A DNA stretch of 64,000 nucleotides. Source: Arachis hypogaea (taxonomy: Eukaryota; Streptophyta; Magnoliopsida; Fabales; Fabaceae). Location: contig NC_092050.1 of the NCBI RefSeq assembly GCF_003086295.3, positions 143,871,699 through 143,935,698 of the forward strand, in the 5' to 3' direction. How positions within the stretch are numbered: the stretch's first letter is position 1; the number at the start of each line of letters is the position of its first letter. Both the position numbers and the translations under genes were made by a program. A model generated the notes under the pieces. The model did not search any database and was not told the DNA's origin. It saw nothing but the letters and a program-made list of their open reading frames with translations. Positions 1-11,671 of this stretch are shown here, piece by piece.

Positions 1-2
1 CT

Positions 3-809
3 AGATTAACGAATTCCGCTCTAGGCTATTCAGTATACGAAGTTGGAGAATAAGTTTTCAGCTCAATATTCAACAAGTTTGTGGTTACTTACGACTCAGT
101 AGTAGCCGAGGTAAAATGCCAATGCTTATTATTCGAGTCGAGAGGGATACTGTGCCGTCACGCACTAAGTGTGTTAAGCTTTGAACAAGTAAGCCAAGTG
201 TCACCTAGATATATATTAGAACGATGGAGCAAGAAGGTAAAGAGGCGACACACACACATCAAGAGCAGCCACGACGAGCCACTGTTGGAGCCAAGAAGCA
301 AGAGGTTTGACCAATTGGTTTCTCGTTCGCAAAATATTTGCGAATTTGCATCCGAATCGGAGGAGTTGACTGTAATTCTGCACCGTGCGTACGATAACGT
401 CATGGTTGATATGGAATCATTGAAAGCCAAAAGGAAAGGCACATCTTCTTTATCTCACGAAGACGCCAACTTGGAATCCGTTAACGAGCTTCAAAGCCCT
501 CCAAGGATTCGAACAAGAGGACGTCCAAAAAATAGGCTAGGTTCAAAGTTGGACAAACAGATTGCAAATGCCACAAAGAAGAAGAAAACGAAAGGTTTAA
601 ACGAGGTAAAAGTGATGTTCTTTAAATTTGTGGTGATTGAGTTTATTTTTCTTGTTAATAGTTTAGCTAATATGTGAGTTTTTTATATTCAGTTAAACCT
701 CTTTGATGCTGCATCAGTGGTGCATTCAAATTCCAGCCAATATCAAGGACATGTTATGAATTATCAGTTCAGGGTACCAGGAGCAGGGGATAACTCTTTG
801 GGTGTATAG
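3..809 (+). pseudogene. FAR1/FHY3-like (MULE transposase-derived) gene, 3' part, broken
   Basis: This is the C-terminal part of a FAR1/FHY3-type protein, a family descended from Mutator-like transposases. Visible is a SWIM zinc finger (CxC near 118-126, then CRH near 160). A basic tail with a GRPKNR AT-hook-like motif follows (about 520-540), then Lys clusters. The frame is open from the left window edge except for an in-frame TAA at 51-53, so the N-terminus lies outside and the gene is broken. A GT-AG intron fits 606-692. Exon 2 (693-809) continues in phase and ends with TAG at 807-809. It converges on the ULP1-like gene at 1,298-6,241, an arrangement known for ULP1-carrying MULEs. It could instead be a diverged host FRS gene. 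Family assignment is fairly sure; the loss of function is inferred from the single stop. Confidence 0.75.
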
Positions 810-1297
810 TTCCAGAATATGGGTGTAAAAGCACCGTTCTTTTGGGTGTATTTTTGTGAATTTTCTTGTATTTCACATTTTACATATATATACATATATA
901 TACTTCAGAATCTTGTTTTTATGTTATAAAATACTGTTTGTTTTTTTCACAAGGGTTTAAGTGTTGTAGGTATTAGGATTTAGGGTTTTAAGGTTTACAG
1001 GTTAGGGGGTAAGGGTTTAGGTTTTAAGTGTTTAGGGTTCAGGGTTTTAGGGATAAAGCATCAGGGGGATAGAATTTTGGGTGTATATTCAACTTTCTTT
1101 GGGTGTAAAAAATGGCAGGTTATGGGTGTATATTTGATTTGATATTTTCCTTCATATTATAGTACCTGTAATTCATACATTTTGAATATAGCAGACAGAG
1201 TTTAATTATTGAAAGAAATTTCACAATAAACTGCATTATAATTGTCAAATATTTACAACATGTGTTCCATTTGTTACAAGACTATATAACATTTACA
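810..1297 (+). repeat. Intergenic tract with GGGTGTA motifs and degenerate telomere-like repeats
   Basis: There is no gene here. GGGTGTA occurs on the + strand near 801, 829, 845, 1079, 1100 and 1123. Between about 950 and 1,065 there are degenerate TTTAGGG-type units (GGATTTAGGGTTTTAAGG and similar). The tract separates the 3' ends of the two convergent genes. Confidence 0.6.
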
Positions 1298-4200
1298 TTA
1301 TGCAGTGTCAACATCCTCAGAATCTATCTGACAATATGGACTCAATAACAACGAGGATGGCTTGGACAGTCTGATTGCATTACTTCCCCTAATGGCTTCA
1401 GCTTTGTCTAGATTCATGTCATGGAATAGAATCCGGGAAGCATATTCCACTCTAAAGTGGTCCACCTCGTGCTATAGTTAAAAAGAATATTTTGTTTAAT
1501 CAACCATGTTAATTGAGTAATGTAATAGAGTTATTTAGTTTTAAACATATTTACCTGGGTGAAATTGTCCCACTCATACTTCCGCCTTTTAATGTTTGCG
1601 GGCTCAAATATCTCAAGCCACTTCATTACGTAGATAGCACAGTCATAGCTGAAAACAGAAAAATAAATTACAAATTACATATAGGAAAGTTTAATTTTCA
1701 TAGCGAAAGATTTATACCTTGTCTTTTGGCCCGAGATGTGAAGGTATGGTGGTACAATTTCCTTGTCCTTGTCCCTTGATTTCAGAGGTGCCCCCCCAGC
1801 ATATACTTTAATTCGTGAAATTACATATCCCTTAAAAGACGAAACAAATCAGTAATACATGAATAATTTCGATAAAGAGATACACCCAAAGGAGCTCAAA
1901 GTTACACCTTATATTGAACAGAAATACACCCAACTATCAAAATACAGAACACAGAAACAACTTACAATGAATGTATTCATGGCAGTTCTCTCATCGGATG
2001 GAGATTTCGTGTGATATGGGTCGACTATATAAAATTTTCGCTTCCTTGTATCAGCAAATAGGTGCAAATATCTGAAATATATTTCAGATTGAACACTGTT
2101 TTAGTTTATCTGGCAGATAAGTAAAAAATGGTAATAAGAAGTTATAGAAATGAAAACTTACATAATGATGTGATGCTAATTTCTTAAGGTCCAAGAAGGG
2201 TATGAACATTGGGTAGTCTTCCACCCTGAACGGCTTATTGTTTTTAGGCTGTAAGAATACCTCCTGTGGATGATTTGCAATGGCCATGTTCTGCAAAATT
2301 GTGAACAATCAAATGAATACAAAAAAATACACCCAAACGAATCCAGAAAATACACCCAAATGAATAAACAACTAACACCCAATTGAAAACAGAAAATACA
2401 CCCAAATGAACAAATTAAATCCACCCAATATAAGACAGAAAATACACTCGAAGGAAGGCAGAAAATACACCCAAAATTCGTTGAAGCAACCCTTACCACA
2501 ATATCAGGGGGGAGATAGTATACTTCTTCTTGAAACCTTTTAATCTTTTGTTGGTTTAGGATGAAACACATGGCAGAGACAATCTAGAAAAAGATGCCAA
2601 AATCAATTTTACATCAATCAGGATTGTAGTTAATTTTGGTGATAAAACCATTAATGTTGTTGTAATATTATCTCAGCTTCTATATGCGTTTTAGGCACGA
2701 GTGATGCAAGGTGGAGTTTTGACAGAGTGTATCTATCTTGGGCTTAGAGTCTGCAGACGTTGTCAAACTCATTAGTTAGCCCATCTGCGTAGGTCGTCAC
2801 TTGTATAGCCCAGAGGTAGCATTTTTCTTTCATGTCAGAACTCTCTTGATTTGTCCTTGCAGGAGTTTCAAACTTCTCGAAACTCTCTGCCCCAATCTCC
2901 TTTGCAATCTGCGGACTTTTTTCTTTTGTTGTCACCCCACCACTTGCAATTTTCTGTACCAGATCCCCTAATTGTTCTAGCAGTTTTGGGGTTTTTGGAG
3001 TTTTTGCCCTGCCTCCATCTTGCGTTGACGCTCCCTTCTACGTTGCTGTTTCTTCTTGGCTTGAATCAGTCAAGCCAAGGCTGAATGATGGCATCGGATT
3101 TGTTTTAGGAACATACGATGTTGTCTGTGCCATCATCATCAGCGCAGCAGCGTCTTCTGGGGCTGGATTACTGCGTGATCATGTATAACATATTATAAGA
3201 ATAAGAATACACGGATGATAACCAAACATTGATTTTAATCTGATGAACTTACATTTTAGATGGAGCTGGGGGAAGCGTGGGTGTGCTTTCTTCAAGTTGT
3301 TGGGGGTTCAGGAGTGCTGCACGGTATATAAAATTAATCATGATGTAAAAAAACGATTCATGGATCAATCGTGAAAATATACACCCGAACAGGGGCAATA
3401 TACACCCAAACTATAACCAAATATATACCCAACACTATTTCTTACCTTTTTGTAGTTCCTTAAATTTGTAGCAGAGGGGTTGGTTCATTTTCTGTCTCAG
3501 GTGTTTGTTCATTTTCCGGCATAGTGGTTGTTTGGGACATTGGTAGACAAACTTGAATTGGAACTCTAAACAAGAAGAAAAATAAAAGATTAACAGTGTC
3601 TTTGAAAATAAAAAGGTTATAAGGTCTAAATATTTTTGAAAAACTCACATTGCAAGCCCATCGGACGGTGTCTCTTCCCTCACAACCATCATATTCTCTT
3701 CAGCCGGCTCACTGGCTGACTCTTCAACCAGACTCAACCTAAATACACCCTAAGAAAGTCAAAAATACACCCGAACAATTCAAAAGAAAGACAGCCTTTG
3801 TTTTTGAGAACTTACATACTTGCAGTTTTTGCTTTTTTTTCCTGCCTTTTTTTTCTCGAATAAAACAATAAAGAGCTTTTTTTTTCTAAAAAAAATATAT
3901 ACAGAATTAGAAGTAGAAGGTAATAAAAGAACAAAAGCAATGGTTATTTGAAAGAGAAATTACATGCTCTCTGCCGGTTTGTTTACGCTACTTTGTTCTA
4001 TGTGTCCTTGAGAGGAAGGATCATCACTTTCCAAGTTTACGTCCGGTATTCTAAACATAACAGAGTACATGTTATTCACACAAAATACCATACTGTTAAA
4101 TCAGGATAACAAGATTTTATCAAATAAATGTTCTTACGTTTCAGAGGAGACATAGTGACCTTCCGTCGATCGCAGGTCAGCTTCCTTCTCCCTACGAAAC

Positions 4201-6241
4201 AAGAAACAATTATTAGTAAAGAAAACACCCTAAAATCTGAAATATACACCCCAACAAGACATACCCCTCTGCAGCAGATTTTTCATTGTTTTCTCTTAAG
4301 AATTCATCTAAATCTTCAGTTCCAATTTCAGATCTGACAGTACATGCATAAAAAATATGTTAACAAATATAATCTTGATGATAGACGGTAATATAGCTTA
4401 CAAGGTACTGTACCCATAATAGGATTGAGCTTGCTCAGGAGATGAATGCTCAACAACGACCTTTTTCTTTTTGGATTGTGTCCTGGGTGGAAAAAATAAG
4501 TATGAATCAGAAATAAAAAATTAATTTTATCACAAAATACTATCCAAAGAAGTGCTTACTTTTTTGGTGTTCTCTGTGTCTTTTTCTTTGTTTTTTGCTT
4601 CTTCACTGGTGATGATTCTTCACTTCTATAAGTTAATAAGAGACACTCTGTTAATACATAAAATCTTGATAATAAAGCCAAAAGAAAGGAGTAATAATTT
4701 CAGAACATTACTCATCAGTTGATTCATATTCGGAATCAGAATCCTCCTGATTCTTCTTTCTTTTTTTGGAGTCCATTCTGGAAGGCAAACAATCATTATT
4801 TAAAACATACTAAAAGATATAAAATACACCCAAATGAATGCACAAGATACACCCAATTGAATGCACAAAATACACCCAACTGGATAAAGAAAATACACCC
4901 AACTTGATAAACAAAATACACCTAAATGGGTCAACAAAATACACCCAACTTGATAAAGAAAATATACCCAAGTATGTTACTTACTTTTTGGCTTTTTTGC
5001 TGGGTTGTTTTCTTGGTGAATCCTCTGAGTCTTTTTGAGTCTCAGACTCAGAGGTAGAATTGTCACTATCAGTTGTTTCTGTCTCCGATGATGAAGTTGA
5101 ACTTTCCTTTCTTTTTTTTGTTTTTTTGGTTTCTTGTTTTTTTTTTCTTTTTTCTTTATTTTTTTCATTTTTTCCTTTGTTTCCGCCATCTTTACAATCC
5201 CCTGAAACATTAGAAATTTCAGTTAGCAGCATTCAGGTAAATAAAATACACCCAAGATATTTTGTTCACTTACCATATATTCCTCCATTTCTGCCCTCAT
5301 TCTTTCGATCAACTGCTCCTTACTCTAGTTGGCAATCCAGGGTTCTGGAGGTCTTTCTGCCCTCTTCTTGTCTTTATTTTTTGATAGATGAAAATAAATT
5401 ATCATCAGGGCAAAGAGGCAGCTGTCAATTGCCTTTTTCTTTTTGAGCTTGTAATCTGTTATGTCCTTGATGATAAAACTCAAAACATGCCCTCCCCAGT
5501 TCCACTCTGTTATTGTGTCCATCTCAAAAATTGGGGCCTGGTGCATAAGTGAGATTTTGTTTATTGTCGTTGGCAACAGGAACGCCATCTGTATATAGAG
5601 GATGAAAATCCTCTTGAACATGAGGCGATCCTGTTTGTTGCTAACGCCAATATCCATCATCTCATCTGTTAGATTTTTAAGGGTCTTACCCTGGAATCTT
5701 CTAAAAATTTGTTTGTCATCTTCAGAAAGATCCTTATAATTCACTTTTTGAGGAAATAGATCTTCTGCAAAAAGGAAAACAACATAGTATAAAAATAAGT
5801 TCAAATACACCCAAGCATCAATTGAAATACACCTCAATATGGCTCATATACACCTATAATTTTTAGAGAGTTACCTGACGCGTTGATACCAAGCGCATCA
5901 CCTATTGTTTTTGGTCTTATTTTAAAAGAACTGTAGCCGGTTTCCAGTCTGTTTTCCCCTAATTTGAAGGAGTTAGCCAACTCCCTTAATATTTGGTGAT
6001 GCACCCTTAGTGGTGGGATGTGCATCAGGCCACCAAATCCCAAATCCCTAACAATCGTTTTCTTCTCCTCACTCATGTTTCTGAATTTCTCACTTAACAA
6101 ATGTGTTGCACACTTAAGGTCTTTGGTTTGCTGTAAACAAAGCAAAATTATAGTCAGATATATTTCTATTATATAAAACTGATTTCATCTAAGACATATA
6201 TTTGTTCTTACATTTTTTCCAGCTTGGTTTCTCGCTGCCAT
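1298..6241 (-). pseudogene. ULP1-like cysteine protease gene of MULE type, multi-exon, broken
   Basis: A spliced gene reading leftwards. Exon 1 is 6212-6241 (ATG at 6241), exon 2 5875-6130, exon 3 5274-5764, exon 4 4985-5201. Short exons follow at 4712-4777, 4560-4625, 4402-4482 and on to about 3.96 kb. C-terminal exons include 1555-1648 and the last, 1298-1471 (TAA at 1298). All listed junctions have GT-AG. The middle is acidic, Ser- and Lys-rich. The C-terminus reads as a ULP1/C48 peptidase: a VDPY stretch with the likely catalytic Asp (about 2.0 kb) and GQKTS-YDCAIYVMKW with Gln and Cys across the 1719/1648 junction. The segment expected to hold the catalytic His seems deleted near 2,070. 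Exon 3 has an in-frame TAG at about 5,325, and exon 4 seems frameshifted in its Lys-rich tract. ULP1-like genes carried by MULEs (Kaonashi type) are known. Activity is unlikely. Confidence 0.7.
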
Positions 6242-6249
6242 TTTTTCTA

Positions 6250-6720
6250 AAATAAAAAATACACCCATAGATATCAGTAAGATACACCCATAGATATGAG
6301 TCAGATACACCCATATATATATCAGTCAGATATCACTCAAACATGCATTAATATACAAGGTCAAGCAACATTACAAGGTCAAGCAATATACACCTATGGA
6401 CATGAAAAATACACCCATAGATATCAGTAAGATACACCCATAGATATGAGTCAGATACACCCATAGACATGAGTGAGATATACCCATATATATCAGTCAG
6501 ATATCACTTAAACATGCATTAATATACAAGGTCAAGCAACATTACAAGGTCAAGCAATATACACCCATTGACAACCAAATATTAGAACAGTTGCAAATGT
6601 TGACTATATTACAGTATATCAGTTCAGAAATATACACCCAACAAATTATGACGTATACACCCAACAAATTACTCCATATACACCCACCAAATTACGGAAT
6701 ATACCCCCAAAAATCAGTTA
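6250..6720 (-). repeat. Cluster of TACACCCA motifs upstream of the ULP1-like gene
   Basis: At least a dozen TACACCCA-type motifs (TGGGTGTA on the gene strand) lie in the presumed promoter/5' leader. They are embedded in a duplicated block: the ATAGATATCAGTAAGATACA region near 6,268 recurs near 6,418, and the AACATTACAAGGTCAAGCAA region near 6,366 recurs near 6,538. Confidence 0.6.
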
Positions 6721-7285
6721 CCAGAAGAACTAGAACAACAAGAACAGTAACACCTAAAAGAACTAAGAAGAACAGTATAACCTAGAACCAAGAATAACAG
6801 TAAAACCTAGAACAAGTAGAACATTATAAACTGTAAAATGAGACATAGAGCAAGAAGAACAGTAAAACCTAGAAGAATGTAGAAGAACAGTAAAACCTAG
6901 TTCTTCGATTTCGAAATGTGGAAAATATACAGGATGAGTAAAATAGTAACGTAACGTACTTTGAGTATTATAACTTCGTTTTTTCTTGAGATTCTTGATG
7001 GAGAGTTCTATGTTGTGTCGATGGAGAGTTTGAATCTTCGCGACGATTGCTATCTCTGTCGTTTGCAATGTTGCTCGAAAATGGAATGGTTGTGTTTTCT
7101 TCGAATGGATTGGAGAAGTGGAAGAGTGCGCCATTAAGGAGCGGTTTTCGCGAAGCACGACTGTTGAGTGGAGCACGTGAATGTTGCGCTCCATTCAAAG
7201 TAATTCAGTGCGCGTGTGAATGAAGTGTGGGCTGGGAACTTGTATGACTTGTAGGACCTTTTTGCTTGTATGTATAGTAGGCCCA

Positions 7286-9040
7286 TATATATAATTTGAC
7301 TCAAATACTTGAAATATAAATTTCAATTAAGTCAACAAAGTACTAAAAAATTAAAAATATATTTTTTTATTTTATCTAATATTTTTATTGACCGAATAAA
7401 ATTCTTCTTTAATATTTTATTTTGCAAGTGGAGAATATCATAAATTCATTTATGTTAAGCCGCTTTATACTCAAATTTCTTTTAATAATTACTAACATAA
7501 GAGGAAAAGACTTTCAAATTGTACATTGTTGTCATCAAAATGTTCTTTCTTTGTCACTGCCAAACATAATATATAAGTAGATTGTCCAATTGAGAATAGA
7601 TACAAGTCATATATGATGTGTGATAATATATATAAATCTCGATCTCTTAAAAGCAGTCACATTTTGCGCCAATTAGCTATATATAATTCGAATGGCATAA
7701 TTTTTAATTTTCATACTAATTTAGAGGTTGTGGGTTTGAATTTTTTTATTGTTTTAAAAAAAAAAAGCAACAGTTTACACACATTCACTTGATTTCTTTT
7801 TCAACTGGTGGTCAAATTGAAAAAACAAAATCTAAAAAATTATTAACATTTTTCATATACTAGTTCTCGAACTTTGATGAATTTATCAAATCTTTTAATA
7901 GCACATGATTAAATCTAAAAATTCTAAAAAGTCTGATTATTTAATATTTTATTAACAGATCAATAAATATATTTTACATTTATGTATTATATATAATTTG
8001 ACTCAAATACTTAAAATATAAATTTCAATTAAGTCAATAAAGTACTAAAAAATTAAAAATATATTTTTTTATTTGATATAATATTTTTATTGACCGAACA
8101 AAATTCTTTTTTAATATTGTATTTTGCAAGTGGAAAATATCATAAATGTATGTTAAGTCCCTTTATACTCAAATTTCTTTTAATAATTATTAACATAAGA
8201 GTAAAAACTTTCAAATTGTACGTTGTTGTCGTCAAAATGTTCTTTCTTTGTTACTACCAAACCTAATATAAGTCAGTTGTCCAATTAAAAATAGACGCAA
8301 ATTATATATTATGTGTGATAATATATATCTCCTAGAGTAATTACACTTTACAGTTTACACACGTTCACTTGATTTCTTTTTCAATTGGTGATCAAATTAA
8401 AAAATACAAAATCTAAAAAATTATTAACATTTTTTGTATACTAGTTCTCAAACTTTGATGAATCCATCAAATCTTTTAATAGCACATGATTAAATCTAAA
8501 AATTTTAAGAACAATTTTTTTTGTTGGATTACGTTTTTACTTTAACTAAAAAAATCTTTAATTTTTGTTAAAATATCATTTTTTCCATAATATTATCCTA
8601 TCTCTATTTGATATTATCTAACTCTTCGAGACTGGAATACAAATTTTAATAAAAATGATAAATTGTCAAATAATTTTAAATAATAACTTATATATCCTAT
8701 TATTTGTTATTTTAAGATCGATCAAAGCTCATTTTATTAATTCTTTTGATTTGTACAAATTTAATGTCTATTCTTCAAATATAAATTTAAATCAAATTAA
8801 TAAAATACCAAATAATTTAAAAAAAAGTCTGGTTATTTAAATATTTTATTAACAGATCAAATATATTTTATATTTATGTATTATATATAATTTGACTCAA
8901 ATACTTAAAATATAAATTTTAATTAAGTCAATAAAATACTACAAAATTAAAAATATAATTTTTATTTTATTTAATATTTTTATTCACCAAACAAAATTTA
9001 TTTTTAATATTTTATTTTGCAGGCAGAGAATATCAAAAAA
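7286..9040. repeat. Three partial copies of an AT-rich repeat
   Basis: The block beginning ATATATAATTTGACTCAAATACTT starts near 7,286, 7,987 and 8,883. The first two copies are collinear for about 500 bp, including the shared TTCACTTGATTTCTTTTTCAA stretch. The second carries extra sequence around 8,511-8,820. No coding capacity is recognisable. The internal AGTCAATAAAGTACTAAAAA sequence resembles the fold-back units at 17.9-18.8 kb. Confidence 0.55.
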
Positions 9041-9119
9041 AACATCTTATTCGTGGCTATGGATGGATACCATGATAAAAGTTGACTTTATTGTCAATAG
9101 ATACTACATTACATGTGTT

Positions 9120-9770
9120 AATTATCTTTTTCAAGCGCCATATTTAGGCTAACGGTAAATGTTGACCTAAATAATTTACTCACATAGTTACTTTCAGGTC
9201 ATTGATAACAATTAAATAATTAAATATAATTTTTAATTTTAAAAATAGGTTACTGATGTCCAAACCGTCGTTAATGCAATTTAATTATTTGTTTAAAATG
9301 TACATTACCTTATCCACGATATGATTGTCGGTAACAATTAAATAATTAATTTAATTATTAATTATGAAAATACGTTGTCGACGCCTAATATTAATTATGC
9401 AAATGTGTTGCCGATGCCTTAGACATTGAAAACGTAATTTAATTAATTTTTTAGTTTTTTATTAAATTAAAATTACCTTACCTAAAGTTACATGGTCTGG
9501 CCGTTGTTAAAAATTAAATAATCGAATTTAATTATTATTTTTTAAAAATATGTGATATATCAACGCCTTAAGTCCTTAACCGTACGTAATGCAATTCAAA
9601 TAATTTTTTTAAATTTAAATTATCTTACCGATGGCATGATGGCCTGCTAGTTGGCAACAATAGATAATTAAATTTAATTTTTAATTATGAAAAATATATT
9701 GATAACCATCCCATATTCCTATCAGTAAAATGGTTACTAACACTTAAATTGTTGACAAGGCAATGTATAA
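9120..9770. repeat. Degenerate repeats flanking the provirus
   Basis: About four diverged units of roughly 130-160 bp share GGTAACAATTAAATAATTAA-type cores followed by GTCGACGCC or TATCAACGCC-like stretches. Similar sequence (TTGACGTCGATAACTTG) appears at 17,351-17,370 on the other side of the provirus. The provirus therefore probably sits inside an older repeat. No gene. Confidence 0.4.
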
Positions 9771-9909
9771 AATATAGGCACCACATAAATAAAGATCCCA
9801 AAAATAACTTTATAGTAAAGATGTCTACGTGGCAAAACTTAAACTATACATTCTAAAGCTACACTTTTTACTTAAAATCGTAACTCTTCACAAAGAAAAT
9901 TGTCACCTA

Positions 9910-10284
9910 ATGAAAAAAAGTAAATTAGAAGATTTAAGAGAAGAAATAATTAAATTATCAAAATTAATAGATCAAAAATTAATGATTTTAACTAATGTTA
10001 ATTGTAATGACATCGAATTCTTAAAATCAATACAAAATGATTTTTCTCAAAATCTTTATTTTACTATAAGTTTTATTGAAGGACTTCAAAAACCTGAAAA
10101 AACTTATTTTTCACACGAAATTTCAAAAAAATGTTACCATGGAAATAATTTCCCACATCTTTATCATACTTTTAACCCACAATTAAATTCTATAGTAGAT
10201 ATGCTTGAAGAAATATTAGTATCCATAAAATTTCAAAGAAATAAGGAAAAAGAGAATCCCAAAGAAGAAAATTTCAAAATATAA
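9910..10284 (+). CDS. Small viral ORF upstream of the coat protein (ORF III-like)
   Basis: A 124-codon ORF placed where soymoviruses carry a small protein just before the coat protein; in CaMV the equivalent slot holds the virion-associated protein. I chose the ATG at 9,910. The frame stays open upstream to about 9,829, but only with a GTG, and the sequence there is next to the integration border. The product is Lys- and Ile-rich, with an N-terminal helix that could form a coiled coil. It ends 41 bp before the coat protein start. The function is inferred from position only. This is one of the few viral ORFs here without a stop. Confidence 0.5.
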   Translation: MKKSKLEDLREEIIKLSKLIDQKLMILTNVNCNDIEFLKSIQNDFSQNLYFTISFIEGLQKPEKTYFSHEISKKCYHGNNFPHLYHTFNPQLNSIVDMLEEILVSIKFQRNKEKENPKEENFKI

Positions 10285-10324
10285 TCAACGTAACAGATTT
10301 AAAAGTAAAACCACCATTGAAATT

Positions 10325-11671
10325 ATGAATATTGAAGAAAAATTAGAAGAAGTTACAATGCTTTTTAAACAATTAAAAATGGCTCAAGAAAATAATATTA
10401 TGGAACAGGGATTTCAAATAGAAGAAGAATTAGTAAATTCTGAAAATATAGAAAATGAAGAACACATTCTAGATTATTCAAGTGACGAAGAACCAGCAAT
10501 TCCAATACAAGTAAAAAATGAAGCTGGAACATCTAAGGATAATCAATCTCAATTTAAATGGGAAACAAGTTTTGATAATTATGCTTTTAAAAAAAGGTTT
10601 ATAAATAAAGATTCAAAATATACAAAAATACCATCAAAATACGTTCATAAAATCCAGGAAATAGAAGGAGAAAGAATGCTTGACTTAGACTGTAAAAAGA
10701 ATGAAAAAGAAATTTTCGAAAATTGGTTGAATTCATTCTTATTAGAAGCCTTTACTAATCCAAAACTTAGTGAATTGTCTGGAAGAAATATTTGGAATTA
10801 CATAGGGTTTCATACTAAAGGAACTATAAGAGATTATATGACATCAATAGAAAACCAAATAATAGAAGAATTAGCAACAAAAACAACAGCTTATGATAAG
10901 ATATATATAATGATGATTCTATATAAAGAATTTTTTGGAAAAAATATTATAGATCATAGACAAGAAGTCTATAATAAAGAATATCAAGAAGCAAAAAATC
11001 ATTTAGCTAATATTCAGATATATGATTTATGTAATGTGGAGTCTTATATATGTGAATATAGAATACATTATTACAAATTAAAAGAAGAAGATAAAAATCA
11101 TTATCTTAGTATGTATATAACAAAACTTCCATATCCTGCTAATGAATTTATAATGGGAAGATTTATAAGAGAAATAAATAGAGGGACAATTGAAAATAAT
11201 TTTGGTGGAGCAACCTCTGCAATAAGAGAGGAAATAAAAGAACGTTGTATGCAAGAAGCGACTCAAAAAAGATTTGCAAATATAATTAGAATTTGCTGTC
11301 AGGATAATGAAGAGATACCCCAAAAATATGGTCTTAATAAAAATTTTCAAAGGAAAAGAAAATATCAATTTAGAAAAAGAAAATACTATCCAAACTAGAG
11401 AAAAAAGAGGTATTTTAGAAAAAGAAATAACAATAAAAATAAAAGACAAAAAAATGACTATTGCCCGAATAAAAAAGAAAATTGTAAGTGTTGGTATTGC
11501 CAAGAAGAAGGACACTATGCAAATGAATGTCCAAAAAAGAAGGATAAAAAGGATCTTACTAAACAAATAGAAATTGCTAAATCTTGTTTCATGGAACTAT
11601 TAGAAGAATCTGATGATAACTTAGACTATATTTTTGAATATGTCTCAGAAACAGACTCAGAGACTGAGTAA
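10325..11671 (+). pseudogene. Pararetroviral coat protein gene, one internal stop
   Basis: 448 codons in one frame, interrupted by TAG at 11,396-11,398 (codon 358). It has an acidic N-terminal region (about residues 30-60) and a central capsid core. A very basic Lys/Arg tract follows, and after the stop a retroviral-type CCHC zinc knuckle (CX2CX4HX4C, codons about 398-411; 11,518-11,559), then an acidic tail. This acidic-core-basic-CCHC order is that of caulimovirid coat proteins, which package the pregenomic RNA. The last 38 nt overlap the pol gene in another frame, as in other members. The stop separates the core from the basic/zinc-knuckle part, so any product would lack RNA binding. Confidence 0.8.

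Noticed and set aside
950..1065. Interstitial telomere or chromosome end
   Set aside because: Units are too degenerate and few, and flanking DNA on both sides is transposon sequence. Similar CTAAACCCTAAA-like DNA at 45,150-45,390 is equally weak.
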